A DNA stretch of 64,000 nucleotides from Agelaius tricolor (Eukaryota > Chordata > Aves > Passeriformes > Icteridae): NCBI GenBank assembly GCA_023055355.1, contig JALJCS010000001.1, positions 53,325,381-53,389,380 on the forward strand, in the 5' to 3' direction. The translations under genes were made by a program, and so were the position numbers. The notes beneath the pieces are model-generated. The model ran no database searches and was not told the origin of the DNA. It saw only the letters and a list, made by a program, of their open reading frames with translations. Positions 12,901-27,900 of the stretch are shown here, in pieces (position 1 is the first letter of the stretch; every line of letters starts with the position of its first letter).

Positions 12901-15900
12901 CTCCTCCCTTCTGAAGGTCATTTGTGCACAGTGACAGCAGTGGTTTCTGCCTCTCTTTTGGGGACAGACCCAGCTGGACACAAGGCACACCTTGTTTTGC
13001 TGCCCCTCTGCTGTTTGTCATTACTTAGGAGGACACCAGCTGCAATAATTGTGAAAGGTAAATTGACTGATACTCAGTAACAGTCTTCAGATGTTCATTG
13101 AAAAGTATAAGGAAAATCACAAGGTTTTCACAGTGATCAGATCAGCAATTCATGTAGTAGGAAAGGTCAGGAGGTCAGGCAGCTTTCTCTGCCAGGGAGT
13201 TTTTTTTTTTTTTTTTTTTAAGCTAAGTCACTTCACATATTTTTAGAATAAGTAGTGGACTTCTTAGAAGATGTCCAGGCCAGGTGTAACAGGCAAATTC
13301 AGAATACTCAAAACAAACTCCTACCTATTTGTAACGTTGGTCCTCTCTGCTGTTCTTGGGCAAGTATTCATCATTTCAGTGTCTCCCACACAAAGGTGAA
13401 ATTGGAACTGCAACATTCAATCATCTCAAGCATTTACATGAGGTATTGTAGAAGTATCAAGTGTATTTTTTTTTTAAGACCAGCACAAGTCAATTCATGC
13501 AGAAAATACACTGCAAAAATCATATAATTGCAAGACTGTAAAATGCCTTTTATTTTCTTGTTTTAGCTGGTTCCTCTCATGCAAAAAAACTACCAGTCTC
13601 CAAGTCTTCTTCATCACCATCTCCTTCGTCCACATCATCTCATCCCAAAGCCTCTAAGGAGACTTCCAGCAAATCTGGCACATCAGGGACTCCCAGGGGC
13701 AAGAAAAAACCTGGGAAACAGTCAGCCCCACGAACAGCACCAGACGGGGCTGCTTCTTCCCCCTCAGGTGTGACAGCCGACAGTGTGGAAGCGAAGGCAG
13801 AAAAACCCAAGCCTGAGCAAACTTCCGCAGTCATTTTTGACATGGACAACGCGGACCAGTCCAGCAAGCTTGTTGTGCCCCCTCCTCCCACCGCTGCCCC
13901 TCCTCCACCTCCACTTCCACCTCCTTTTCCTGCTGCAGCTAGCCAGCCTGCTGGCTCCTCAGATGGGCAGGATGTGTCAGACAGCTGTGTGGCAGGGCCA
14001 CCTGGCTCGGACACAAAGGCTCTGCTCTCGACCGAGCGTGGCACAGACCCAAGTCTGAGCAGTGCAGCCCCAGGCAGCGCTCCAGGTGCTGGAGGAGAAC
14101 ACACGGAAAGGTGAGACAGTATGGCTGTCCTGGGGGAGTAATAGGACCACAGCCAAGGAAGCCACATTTGTTTGCACTGTAGGCAGTGGGGATCTCTTCT
14201 GCTGCTTCTGCTGACTGGGAACAGTTTGTGTGGCACCCAGCACAGTTTGTTCCTTCCCAGCACCTTCGAGCCTTTCACCTGCAGCACCTCATGTTTCCCC
14301 AGAAGGTCATTGCTCATGACCTGTCTCTTACTTCATTGTGTGGCTGGCACTGGGGTCAGCAGTTCAGCTCAAAGCTGGTGACACTTTTATTTATCTCTCA
14401 TAAAGGCAAACAAGAAATTATACCAAATTATAAGGGGGTTCTTTTCTGTAGATGTCTTTTTTTTTTTTCTGTAGATGTCATTAAATATCTCACTGCTAAA
14501 GTTCTCAATTCAATAGCTGAATTTGCTTGAACACTTGAAAATGAGGGTTCTTTACACTTCAGTTAGTAGGTGTTTGGTTTTTTTACTGCCTAATAACTTG
14601 TCTAAATCTCAGGTATTGTAAAAACTGGTCAAGAGAAGAGTCATACTTACATTTTTTAAGCAAAATAATTGGCAGAAAAATGAAACTGGCTTATTAATTT
14701 GTCTTTTCCCTGCCAGAAAAATCAGCATCTTTTATATAAATCCAGGAGGGTTTAGTCTAGATGCCAGTAGCCTAGGGACCTTCTTTTAAATTCTTTCTGG
14801 TACACCTATTGCCAGCTCTACATTCTAGTGCAGCATCTCCCCCTCCTCTACCCTTCCTTTACGTAAAGATTTTCCCAAGGTAAAGGGCAATCTCCTGTTG
14901 ATCCCCAAGTTCATTAGTAATGAGCATGAACATTTTTAACTCAACTGCAATGAGATTGTATCTACAATAAATAGGGTTAAGCTTCCAGAACAGGAAACTT
15001 TGCAGTCCCATCTGCTCTCCAACTTGCTCCTCTCACCCCCAGAACTGTTCTCTCTCTCGATCCCACCCCACAAAAAATAGAAGCCAATTAAGATTTGTCT
15101 TAATGCAGTCTTTACAACACATCATTTGGGATTGTTTGCATCCTTTTTCATAACACACATACATAGATACATATACATATCTGCATATGTTAAAAATGTC
15201 TTATATATGTATGTTTTTTAGAAAGTAATTACTTTGATTAACAGACCTTTTATTTTCATCCTTGCTTTTTCAATTGCTTCTCATTGGTGTTTTGTTCTGG
15301 TTGCATTGATGTGTCACCCTATCTGCTCATGAATAAACAGCTTGGCTACCAAAGAAGACCAGGAAGGGGAGGCTCCAGATCAAGCATTCTCTGAGCTAGT
15401 GGAGGAGGCTTCTGATGCTGCTGCCCCTCCTGAGAGTGAAAGCAGCAGAGAGAGCCATGGCAGTGACTCGGACTCAGACGGGCCGATCCTGTACACAGAT
15501 GATGACGACGATGATGATGATGATGATGATGATGAGAATGCAAGTACTGAAAGTAAGCATCCTGCCCAGAGAGCTGCAGGCTGCGTGTCTGACCCGTGCC
15601 AGTGTGAGGCAGAGAGAGGAATAGCTGCAGGGAGTGCTTTTAGGGGATTTAGTATTTTGTCACTACTGAGAAATGAGTGTCCTGCTCCTTCCAGGCACTG
15701 ACAGTCAGAAACCTGCTGGGGCCTGTGCATGTGTGAGAGCATGTCGGGACCCAGGACATGCCTCTGGCTGACCTGGGTGATTCAAGACCCCGGCAAGGGG
15801 CTCAGAGACCTTGGCACAGAGTCAAAAACACCTGTGCCTTAGATTTTAGTCCATGGAAAAAATTACCAACTTTGTTTGCAGATTTACAAGCCACAAGAGT

Positions 15901-18900
15901 TTGAGTAGAATAATAGTTAATTTGTCACAGGGTGAAAAAGCAGAATTTTTGGGTTTTCAAATGGGGGTTCAAGAAGCAAGATGGAGGAATCTGGACGTGT
16001 TGTGCTGTCCTTCTTCTCCTTCTTCTTGTCCTCCATCTTCTGCTGGGATGGTGACACTTTTTGATTGGTTTAGAGTAGAAACAGACTGACATAGGTGATA
16101 GGTATTGGAAAATAATTGTAAATAAAGTACACGTAGATTGTAGTATAAAATGTTAAGACGACCCCAAGGGCAGGTGCTGTGCCACAATCCAACCTGCTGG
16201 ACAGATCCCAGCAGGTCAGAGAAAGAATGTAATAGATAAGAAAAAAATAAACAACCTTGAAAAGCAGAACTGACAAATCTCGACTTCTTCAGTCGTGAGG
16301 CTGGGAAATAAAGACTTTCTAATACTTCAGGGTCATCTCAACCACAGAAGCCTGAGAAGAGCATATCAATCATTGCAAGGAGGAGAGCAGAGGTGGGAGG
16401 AACAGGCTCAGGAGGACATGAGGGTGGGACAAGGTGGAGACCTTAGGGCATCACAAGCCATTCATTTGGCTTTCCCACACCATGAGTTCCTTGTGGGAGC
16501 TACAGGTGTGGTGGATGGCAGATGAGGCCCATCAGTCAGCAGCTTCACTGTCTGAAAGTCACTTATTCCTCTTTGATCAGCATGTTTTAAGCATTGGAGC
16601 AACCTTAGCAGGCAGAGCAGATCACAGTAGATTACATCTAAGTTTTACAGCTTTGAAATTTCTGGGGTCATGACTCTTATCATCACCTTAACTGGGCAGA
16701 AGCCCTGTGGTGCTGAAGGAGTTGTCCTGCACCCATTCTGCCTAATCCCTTCTCCCAGCTGTTTTTTCCTTAGGGTAGAGTTCATGTTTATTTTTGTAGG
16801 AGCAGCTGTTGTTGAGCTGATTTTCAACAGAATTTGTGGTTCCCTGATCCAGCTCACCCAAAGGCTTCTCCTTTGCTTGGGCAAAGAAGGTGGCAGCAGC
16901 AGGCTGTCAGGAGCATGAAGGAGGGCAGCCCTCCGTCTACCTCCTCAGGGGTGGCTTTATGTCAGTATGAAATCACCATCAAACCATAGTTTCAGAGTCT
17001 TGCTCACAGCTCTTTTGGAGGAGGTGCTTCACTGTGCTCAACAAAGAAGGTTTGAGCACCAAGTGTACCAAAGTGGCATGAGTAAAAATGAACGTGTTTT
17101 TTGCTTTTTTTCCATAGCCACTGGTGCAGGAGAATGTGAACTGCTAGGTAGCTCAAGAGGCTGAAGTCTCCTATAGTTCTTTGTTGGGTTTGACTACAAC
17201 CTGAAGTGATAGAAACCAAAAGTTCTTGTGTTCACACAGTAGCACAGTGTCTTATGAAAAGTGAGCTGGGAGCCTGTGGTCTTACCAAACTGCTTACACA
17301 GTGAAAATCTGCTAACCTAAGGCATATGGTCAGAATGTCAAGAGACAAGGGAAATACTATAAAGGCTGTGAAAAATGCCCTTCCTTCCACAGCTGCCTGA
17401 AGCTAATGCTGGCCAAGCTGCAAAGCCCTTGTCCCTCCAGTGTCGGTTTTATGCAGAACAGATTGCTGCAGTGTCTGGGGGTTCCTGCCTAGGTTACTTT
17501 ACAGGCACTCAGAGCACTTTTCTAAGCTGTATTTTTTGGTTTAGTTTACAAATAACTTAGAGATGGAAAACACTATAAAAGAACTAAGTGGTAATTGAAA
17601 AAAAAAGTTGAAAGAATGAGGGAAATGATGATAGAATGAGACTAAGCCATTTAAGGCTGAAGAAAATGAGCAGCAGGTTGCTAAATATACTAAGTAGATA
17701 AATAAGCCGACCTGTAATGTATTAGACTTCAAAGACATTTTAGTGTAGATTTGTCATTTTTATCCTATCACTTCACAGATGACAAGTGATGTTTGTATCA
17801 ATTTGGCTGGTAGCTATTCCCTCCAAGCCTTTTAGCTTTTTATTTTCATGAACTGAGCTAAAATTTTTCTTTTGATGTTAATTAAAATTCCTCTCCTGCA
17901 TGTGGGAACAAGGTTGCTTTGGGGAGGTATTAAAGTTCTCACTGGGAGTTTGTGTCTGTAACCTGAGCATGAATGAACTAAATCCACCCTACTCCTCCTT
18001 TCCTCAGGCTCTTTGGCAAGTAAAATTCGTCGTAGGGATACTCTTGCTATCAAACTTGGCAACAGACCATCTAAGAAAGAGTTAGAAGACAAAAACATCT
18101 TGCAGCGTACATCCGAAGAGGAGAGGCAGGAAATCAGACATCAGATTGGAACAAAGCTTGTGAGGTATCAGTCACAGGGTCAATGTGGTTTCACTGGGTG
18201 GAGATGGAGGAAGAGAATTGAGAACACCGGGTTCATGTTTTAAATGCAGCCCAATGTGCACTGCAGGATCTTTGTGGTACAACTGTCTGGAAAATGGTGG
18301 ATTTATTTCTCACAAAACTTTAAATTGTCAATAATAGATTTTTTGTTCTGCAAGAAACAAAACCAGAGAGCTTTTGGGGTTTTGGGTACTTTAGTTAAAA
18401 AGGGAAAGAAGAGGAAGAGGGTAAGAATGAGTCCACAACAATCAATGCCGTGGTTCTGGTTCTTTCTCAAATTTGTTAGCAGAACTTCCACTTGTATACT
18501 CATCTCAGGCAGAGAACTAGTTCCTGACCCACAGAGCATGCCTGTGCATGTTGTCCATTCTGACTCTTCTCCTCTTCCTCTGGCTCTCCAAGTCCTTCAT
18601 TATCATGATTCCAGCAAAAGAAGTTGAGCCGGTCAGTGTTTGGTGTTTTACTGTACCCAGTGCTGAGACACGTCTTTCTCAAGCTGTTAAACTGCTGTGG
18701 CATGGATATTACTTTCTCCTTCTGGACTTGAGAACATTGCATTAAAAAATTCACTTGCCTTTTACAGGTTTAAAAAAAAAAAAAACTTCATGTTTATTTT
18801 GGTTTTTGTGGTCTCTGAGAATAGACTACAGCATGCCTGTATTTTGCTAGACCTGTCCTTGTTTCTGTTTGGCTCAGGAATGTTGTTCAGATTTGGAGGA

Positions 18901-21900
18901 TGTCCTGTGTTTTTTGGAGATTCCCAGATACAGGGTAGTCCTGTTGGTACTGCTCCAGTACAGAGTACACAGCCCTGCATCAACACCCAGAAGATGAGCT
19001 GAGTTGCTCTGTGAACTGGGTGTCTGGCCAAGGCAGCTGTTTCATTACTGAACTGTAAGAGTGATACATCTACTGTGCAGAGCCCAAGGGTCATTTTTCT
19101 TCTGCCAATAAAGAGGTGTAGTTGTTATCATCACTTTCCTGAACAAATCCCAGCTCTGGTGATCACATCCTGCTTGTCAGTCCTCCCTTGGGGGCTGCAA
19201 CTGCAAAAGCTGCTTTGGGGTTCTGCTGGAGAGCTGAAAAGCAATGCACACAGCTCTGCTTTGGTGGCAGGAGACAAGATCTGTGTACATCAGGGCTGTA
19301 CTCATACCCAAAATCACATCCAAGTTTGATGCCAGCTTCTTAAAAATTCCTGCCCTGGCGGTCAGCACCTGGCAGCATCGAGATCTGTGGAAAATCTGTT
19401 CCCACAGCTCAGTCAGGGTTGAGTCAGGTCCCCACCTGGGACTTCCTACAGCTGGGACTGGTCACCTGTGGTAAACCTGCCAGTCCTCTGGGACAAATCT
19501 GTAAGTCCAAGAGCGATTTCAACTGGATGAGTGTCACAAGGCTAAAGACAGCCTGTAGTGAGCTGTGTGAGTGTTGATGAACAGACACCTGTCTTGAACA
19601 CACCTGCAAAATAAGTTTTACTGATGAAATTTTTCTTGCTCCTTTCCTCAAGTGAACAAGTGGACTTGTTTAGTAAACACAGAGACAACATCAACCATGT
19701 ACAAATCAGAAAATTATTATCTCCGTTTGGGGTTTTTGTAATGGCAGTTGTTATATTTAGGTAACTAAATAAAATTAGGTTTCAGGTGAAACTCCCAATT
19801 GTATTGTACATACAAATTAATGAGGAATGAACAGCTTATGGATTTTGTTGGTTTTGGTTTTTTAAAAAACTTTAGTAAGACTTCAAAATATCAAAAATAT
19901 CAAAATTCATTCAAAATACCTGAGAATAATCTAACAATTGCTCAACTGATTATAATGATGGTGCTTGGGAACAAAGAAGGTATATGGATTTATTAATAAA
20001 ATTATACCTGTGAGGACTATAAATTTGCTAGCACAAATTCTGTAATATTGTTCAAGTATCAGTTATTCATGTGTTCAAATGACAACACTAAATCTTTTAA
20101 AACAAATGGCCACTCTGGTTACATAAGCAGTTGTTATAACTGCCTGGAAATTACTTCCAGAAATTACATTTTTTAAGCTGTATTACAAATCCTAATGTGT
20201 CATTTAGATCTGGTTTTAAATCAGTTGCTTACTTTGTTCTCACAGGAGGCTTAGCCAGAGGCCCACAACTGAAGAGCTGGAGCAAAGAAATATCCTGAAG
20301 CGTAAGTATTTAATTCAGGTTTCATACAGTATTTGCTTAGAAAGTGAGCAGGTGTTGGATTCATATGGAAGCCCATCATTGTTGCTCCAGTATTAGAACC
20401 ATAACTAGAGAGAAATTATGTTCTAGAAAATAATGTATCAACACTTGATTTATACACTAACCTGTAATTGTAGCTTGGAAAATTCCATTTATTGAATATG
20501 CCAAATTTTACTTGTCACAATCTCACTTCTTGAAGCTGGTCCCAAAGACCAAGAATGACTTGGATACCTCTTAGAAATAGTTCTAGGCTAGTTAACCTTC
20601 CCCCTGATTTTTAGGAGGAGGAGGAGGAGAAAGGATTATCAGTTGGATGTGCAGGTGGGATGGGGCAGGAAGGGCAGAGGTTGAAAGGAGGAGTAGAAAG
20701 AAGAAAGGCAAAGTGTTCAGCAGAAAGTCAATAGGTATATGTCAGCTACTTCAGCATGCTGGCCTTCATATTCACTTCTGACATAACTGTCTTCTGTACT
20801 GAAAAATGCATGAGAATCTCACTGAATATCTTCCCATTGATTAAATCATTCCTTATATCTATGCTGAAAAAAGAGTCTGTAATTCAAATAGTCAAGGGTG
20901 GAGGAAGTACATTAGATGTTTACCCTTTATACCTATTCTGCCATTTACTTATGTTGCTTCTGTTCTTTGGCTGGCAAACTCTTCAGAACAAGCATTGTTT
21001 TGTCTTCCTTTATGAATCTTTCCATAATGAAGATGTTACCTAAAACACACAGTGCAACAGGTGCCATGCCCAGCTCCACCTAGTCCTGTGTTCATCCTGC
21101 TAGTGGCTAGTACTTGATGGTTAAGTAGAAGAAATAAATGAAGAAAAGACACTTTATAGCAATAAATCAAAAATCACACAAATAGCAAACAAAAAACCTC
21201 TTAAGGCATGAGAACTTCTCACACCTGATCAAAGAGTTGGTATGATGCTGTTATGTTATTTCTAGCAATTGTTCAGTAAAGTTGGAGCTCATCCATGCAA
21301 GTCTCGTGTCAGCCCTGATGTGTAGCATGCTAATGGGAAGGGAAGAAAAGAAAATGGGATGTTTACCTGACAGCATCCATGGACTGATGACTCTATCACT
21401 TGCTCAGGCTAGCAAATCAGGGAAAGGGCAACTATTGGCTTTCAGGCAAACCATCCTGATAATAAAATGCTAATAAAATCTTACTGCTGTTTTTTGAGTT
21501 CTCAAATGCCAAATAGTGCCATATCTTACTGAAAAGGGAAGCTACAGTTCATGCTTGCACAGGAGAGGGATCAGGGAACTCCTGTCCGGCACATAATGTG
21601 AATAGACTTTCTAAAACTGTAATTTCCAAACCTATAAATTTCAAAGATTAATAAAAATAAAATTGGAAATAATAACTTTTTTTTATATATGACAAACTGC
21701 TCATGCTGGACTGTGTGAGAAGCATAAATCCAAAGCATCTTTGGTGGGCCAGGATACAGCCACTGAGCTGGGAGCACCAGCTGGGCTCCCTTATTGCCCT
21801 TTCTCGCTTACCTTGAGGTGACCAAGCCAGCAGCAAACCTGTGATGTATTTATTATCCCCTTTTGCCAGTGTTTATTCCATTCACTGCTCTTGTAATAAG

Positions 21901-24900
21901 TAGCTCAAGACTGGAAAGCAGTTAATAGATTTCCTCTCCTGTTTCAGCTTGTTTACTTTAAGCTTTTGGCAGTGCACCAGGCTTTGCACTCAGTGCCTCC
22001 TGCCATCCTTCCCTGCTGCTGCTGGGGGGTGTCTTAAAGAGGCCAGGGAGAGTGAAAAATGAAGGCTGGGAAGCAGAATTGTAAATGACAAAAAAATCAC
22101 AGAGACCCTTGTGAGCACATGAAGGAACTGCTTTTTGCTCATCACTGAGATATAAAATATTTCAAGTTGAAAGTGATCTATTAAAACTAAAGCAAACCAA
22201 AAGCAATACAGGGTTTGTGATGAGAGTCTGACTCAGAGTCCTTTCAGGGTGCAAGTTCTCTCTAAACCATAAGGCACTTATATTTTACATCAAAATTATT
22301 GCCATTCCTTACTGTGGATCATTTGAAAATGTTTACACATCTTACATGCCTTTGTTGGTGTAGTGAGCTTTTGTGAGTAAATTGGGATTTCTTTCATAAA
22401 GTTTCCTTCCTCATATTTTTTAAGCAGTGGATGGGGAGAAAGAGTTATATTATTGTGTGTATGTAAAATGCAGCTAAGGAGATGTATTGTTTTGAGTCAT
22501 ATTTATCAGACTTTGAGGTTACATTAAGTGGTAAAGGTCCAAATGTTTACTTCAGGATAAAGTTCAGCCCAAACCTTCTAAGAGGTTCAGAAAAAAAAAA
22601 TCCCTACTTTTTTTCTTTTTTTGTATTTCCAGTTAGTGAGTAAGTTTGTTTTGCAAGAAGCTTTGTTTTGATAATATTTCCAGATAAAAAAGTTACTGAA
22701 AATCCTGTTTCCAAGTACCATCTCAAGACATTGCAGGCGGATTTGTTTAAAAACTGTTTGGATAACACTGTCCAGACTTCTGAGACTTCCCACACTAAAA
22801 CAAAGTTACGACAACTTGAGAGTCCACTTGAAGGAATACATAAAGCCCTGTGTTTTTTATAAAAGCAGGCTTCTTGTACATTGGCTTTGAACCAACAGTA
22901 TTTATAGTATTGCATTATGACAAAGAAACTTTTTAGTCTTCCAAGAATTTCAGATTAAGATAACTGTAATTTTTTCCCTGTATTTGTAAGGGACAGTGAA
23001 TTTCTTGTACAGTGCACCTGCGTGCCTGCCAGTAATGGCTTTGTAGAAAATGGGGTTTAGCTCTCAAAGCTTGTTAAGGAATATTAATGGTTATCTTTGC
23101 TTGTAAGACCAGGAAAGAGAAACAGCTTTGTGCATTTCAGAGCACTGCAAGAAGCAAGTGCTTTGTTTGTCTTTTCTTTCTCTTTCCTTAGCAAGCCCAC
23201 AGAGAGCTCTAAACATAGCTAATCCCATAGGGACACAATGGAAAGTTCGGTTTTATGCTCCAGGAGTACTTTTTGGTCAAGAATTGAGCAGTCCTCAGGC
23301 AGGAAAATTTGTCTTTTTTCTTCTCCCTTCTGCTACAAAACAAATGTCCCACAGAACAGAAGGTGACCAGATGTAATGTGGTAAAAGTTGCAGGAGCAAT
23401 AATGTATAGATGACAAGGAAGCTGCTTTGTTTGGCTTTGACTGGTGGATTATTTAACTTGACGGCCACAATAACTGATGCTAAACAAAATTGTTTCAATT
23501 AGGAATCAAATCCCAGTTTGACCTCCTAGGAATTGCAGGGAGGGAAGGAGGGAAGCCATAGTTTTGCTGGGATCTAATCAGAGACTTCTGCAAGCAAAGG
23601 GTGCTCGTTGGGCTGGTTCTTTGCCAGTAGGGCAGCAGCAGGACATCTGAGGAGGGGACTTGCAGCTGAGAACGCTGTGTTTATATTTTCTCTCTCCACA
23701 TCACACAGATTAGATCTGCTTTTAAGGTGGAAAGCAGTGATAAGTGTGTTCCTGTGCATTAATGTGTTCCTGTTTGGCCAAGTGAGTCACTTCATACCTG
23801 CAGCCAAATCTTGGCCCTCTGGCTGGAATTTTCCACAACACCTACAGGAACCAGGAGCACCGGACCCATTATTTTTAGCACCACACGTCTTCTTAGCTCC
23901 CTACAGCAACCTTCAAAACTTTTACCTTAAAAGACCAAAAACACACTGTAGTTTTTACTGTTTGTAGGAATTTGTATCCAGGCAGTGTTTCCGTAGCACC
24001 AGGCTTAAAGCAAGACTCTGCCCAGGAGGCTGGAGCTGGGAAATTGGTGCTTTAGGTACAAGTCAGTGTAGAGACAGGGGCCCATGTGTTAAACAGCAGA
24101 TTCAGTATATTACTAGCAGCCACAAGATTTCAGTCCATTTCCTTTAGCTCTTGAGTTTTATTCCTAGAAGTAAACCAGTTTGAATGTATAAAATCCTGTC
24201 CCTGACCTCTCATGCAGAAGACTGTCTGTTCCCCATGGGTTTGATCCTCTCCTGCTTTTCCCAGGATTTAAGGAAGCTCATGGTGCCTCCTGTTGGAATT
24301 AGCCTCCAGAAGATGGCCTCTTCCGAGGGGTACCAACACCCTCTGCCCAGTCACTAAGATGCTTGCCCTTTTTGGGGCATTTTCCCTTGTCTCCCATCCT
24401 GCTGTGCAGTCATCTGCTCTCCAAAGGGATCTGGCTTCACAGCTTGGAATAGGCAGCTAACCTTCAACCTTCCTAAATGTCTAGAGAAATATTTTTAAGG
24501 TATTTTATCCTCCCCCAAAATACAGAGAAACACTATTTCAGGTGCCATGCCGTTGGTAGTTCTTCCTTAAGGCATGCATTAAGCAGCATGAGCCCTTGTT
24601 TCTTACATGAAGCATCTTATTGCTGCTTCTTAGGAAACACTGTGGTTTAGATAGCAAACAAAGGCCAAGATATGAATAATGCGCAGCATATTTTACAAAC
24701 TAAAGTAAGGAAAGGGCAGTACAGTGATGTGTACATTCAATTGTCTTTTTTTCCTGTTACTGGAGATTGTCTGAGGTAGGACTTAAGCTATTCCATTCAT
24801 GAGGGGACAAAATTTTTATGGTAACATGATTCCCAAGTGAATGGAACCCCAAAGTAATAGTTTGTGTTTAATTACCTCAGCTGCTGTGTCTATTGATTGC

Positions 24901-27900
24901 AAAGACAAGATGTTTAAACAAAAGCCTACAGATGATTTATCTGTCTCAAAACAGCTAGAGACCTTTTGACTTTTTTAGATGATATTATGAGATTAGTTAT
25001 CCTTTAAAGTTGTAATTCTTTAAATAATACCCAACTTATTTATTGATAGATATATTAATTAAATAAATTAAAATGTAGATTAATCTATAACTCTCCAGTT
25101 ACAGTTATTCTTCAGTTTGAGTCCATTTACAGTTATTCTATGGAAACAGGCTATCCATTTCTTTTCCTTTTAACAGAAAAGCAATTAATAAACCATAAAT
25201 TGCATCCATATTTCAATATCTCAGTAACATCACCATCAACCTGAAATCCAACCTAATCCTGGCAGCAAGCCTGTGTGATTGCACCTTGCTCTTGGAAACC
25301 TGGTGTTGGTGTTGGAATCTTCTCAAAGAGAAGATCTTGGGCAAGCATTGCCTTTTTCCTGCTTTTTTCCTTCTTACTTTTTTATTTTTATAATTTGTCC
25401 TCTCCTCCTTTCCCTGATATTCTTATTATATGAAAGCATTTGAGTAAGCAAAAGATATCTGCAAGTACCATGAAGCGTCCTGTCGTAGCATTTGCTCCAC
25501 TGTGAAAGTCATTACACAAAAATTCTCCTCAGGCCAGGTCACCTCTACCAAGACAGCAGTCTGGCCATAGGAAACAGGGCAAATACAACTATACCAGGTT
25601 TTAAAACTCCCTTTTCATCTATACAAGTTGGCTGTATCCAGAACAAATGAATTTCTTTAAATTTATAGTTAGCCTTGAACTGTAATGCAGAGTCTGTAAT
25701 CCCCAACCATGAATAAAACAGGATCAGAATTTAATGTATTTATCTAGGTGGGCTATTTCAGCTACAAAACATTGCATTTAACCACCAGAGTTGGACTGAA
25801 AGGGCAAATACTGTCCTTCAAACCATACATCAATTTAAAAATATGCTGAGCCCACATGAACATGTCTTTCTAAGTGTGCTTTTCACTGGCAGTCAAGAAA
25901 TCAAGTTCGGTTAGAACAGAAATTTGTTAAAAGGAAATAGTTTCATTCATATGCCCAAATACATCCTAAAAATGGACATCATTTTCTGCTGTACTGGTTC
26001 ATCTAGTCCAGCCAGTGGCCCTTATCCAAGAGGGCTTGAGTGTTGGATCATATGCCCCCATTATAAAACCAGAAAAAAAATTATGTAATAAAACCAATTT
26101 GCTGACAAATGACAGTGAAACAAATGTCATTGATTCATGTCTGTAGCAGTAGAAGAAACTTGGGTAATTCAAATACTCAGAGCAAAATTTTCACTTGGCA
26201 TTTATAAATTAGATTCTTATTCTAAAATCAATGTTGGAAGTAAAAGCAACAGTGATTGTAATGCTAAAATAAGTAATTGAAACATCAGGCAACTCTTTCA
26301 GGGTATTTGCTTACTGGCATACAGAAAGGAAATGACAGGCACCTTCTCTTTGCTGTGCTCATGACCCACAGTTGACTTGAGATGTCTACAGAATCAGGGG
26401 AAATGCGGATAGGGAAAAGAATGAGAACAGACAAAAGCCAAAAAGCAGACAACACAGGCGGCATCATCCAGAAATATGAGGAAACATGAGCCAGGACTTG
26501 GAGTTCTGAAGCTTTCAACCAAGAGAAATACAGTATGTGCAGTTATAATACTTAAATATTCACTCCTTTTTATCTCTTCTGAAAACAGAGAAGAATGAAG
26601 AAGAGGAACAGGAAGCCAAAAGAGAAATAAAACGTAGACTCAGTAGAAAGGTGATGATGTGCTTTTTTGTATTGTGTATTTTTGTACATAGAACTATGTT
26701 TCATAAGAATCTAAAAACCAGTGTGTAGACATTGCTGCAAATGTCCATCGGCCATTTTCCCAGATTAGAAATCTGTTTAAAAAGCAGTACAAGCCAAGCC
26801 CTTGTTGGGGAAAACCCCATCCTGTCCAGCTCCCCACACCTGGAGAAGCATACCGAGCCTGCCATATTGCTATTTCTCAGCAGGGGACATAAGTGACAGT
26901 TTTCTTCTGTAGCAGGACCACCCCTGTCACGTATGATCAAGGGCAGCCACACCTGTATATCCACTCCTTCCTAGAGCAGTGGAGAGGGCAGCAAAACAAT
27001 GTGACCCCTACGACATCCCTTCAGTGCTTTTCTAACCACATCAGTGGTCTTAGCTTCTGCAGGTGGGATCATGCTCATTGTCCCTGGAAATGGAGCAGTT
27101 ACAGGTCTGTTCTGGGAGAGGATGGGAGGAGTTTTCTTAAGTATCCCTGGTCTGCCTGTCTCTGCAAAAATACAGTTTTCTTAATATGATCATCCTTAGT
27201 TAATTAAAGTGAATATTGTTTGAGGTGATTGAAACAATTTGGCATTATAATGACCCCTAGATGGTCAAAACGAGGGCAGATGCTTCCAAATGTCACGTAT
27301 TTTTGATATTACAGTTTTAACACGGTATAACTGTTAATGCAGATGGCCTAGTGGGATAATGCCAGTTGCAAAGTCACAATTAACATTCCAGGGATAACTG
27401 TCATGATTCTCTGTGACCTGCCCGACAAAGACTATTTTTATAATTGAAGAAATCAGGTTAGGCTGCCTCCCCATTCCTGCGCAGCACTCCCAGGATGGTG
27501 CCTTTTTTTAGACACCTGAAAGTGACCCTATTTAGAAATACCATTAAAGTTCTCTTGAGATTACATCACACCCTCCTCTTTTATTTCATTTCATCTTATT
27601 AAGCATACTATTTTCTGCCTCCTGCTTACAGCTCAGTCTGAGGCCTACAGTGGCTGAACTTCAGGCGAGAAGAATCCTTCGATTTAACGAGTACGTGGAG
27701 GTTACGGAATCTCCGGATTACGACCGTCGTGCTGACAAGCCTTGGGCCAGGTTAACTCCTGCAGACAAGGCAAGGCACAAATGCAGATTATAAGAAAATG
27801 CTTTCATCTGTCACTTTTGGGGAGTTTTCCTCTAGTTTACATTCTCTTGATTGCCAGCATCACAAATGATATCTGCTGGTGACAGCAAGATTGTCATGGT

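Noticed and set aside
13640..14317. A 225-codon minus-strand open frame
   Set aside because: It is antisense to the Ser/Pro-rich PHACTR2 exon; its Gly/Ala-rich composition is the mirror of the proline codons.
15346..15742. Minus-strand and alternate-frame ORFs with poly-His, poly-Ser or poly-Met runs
   Set aside because: These are alternate readings of the (GAT)n repeat that codes Asp in the true PHACTR2 frame.
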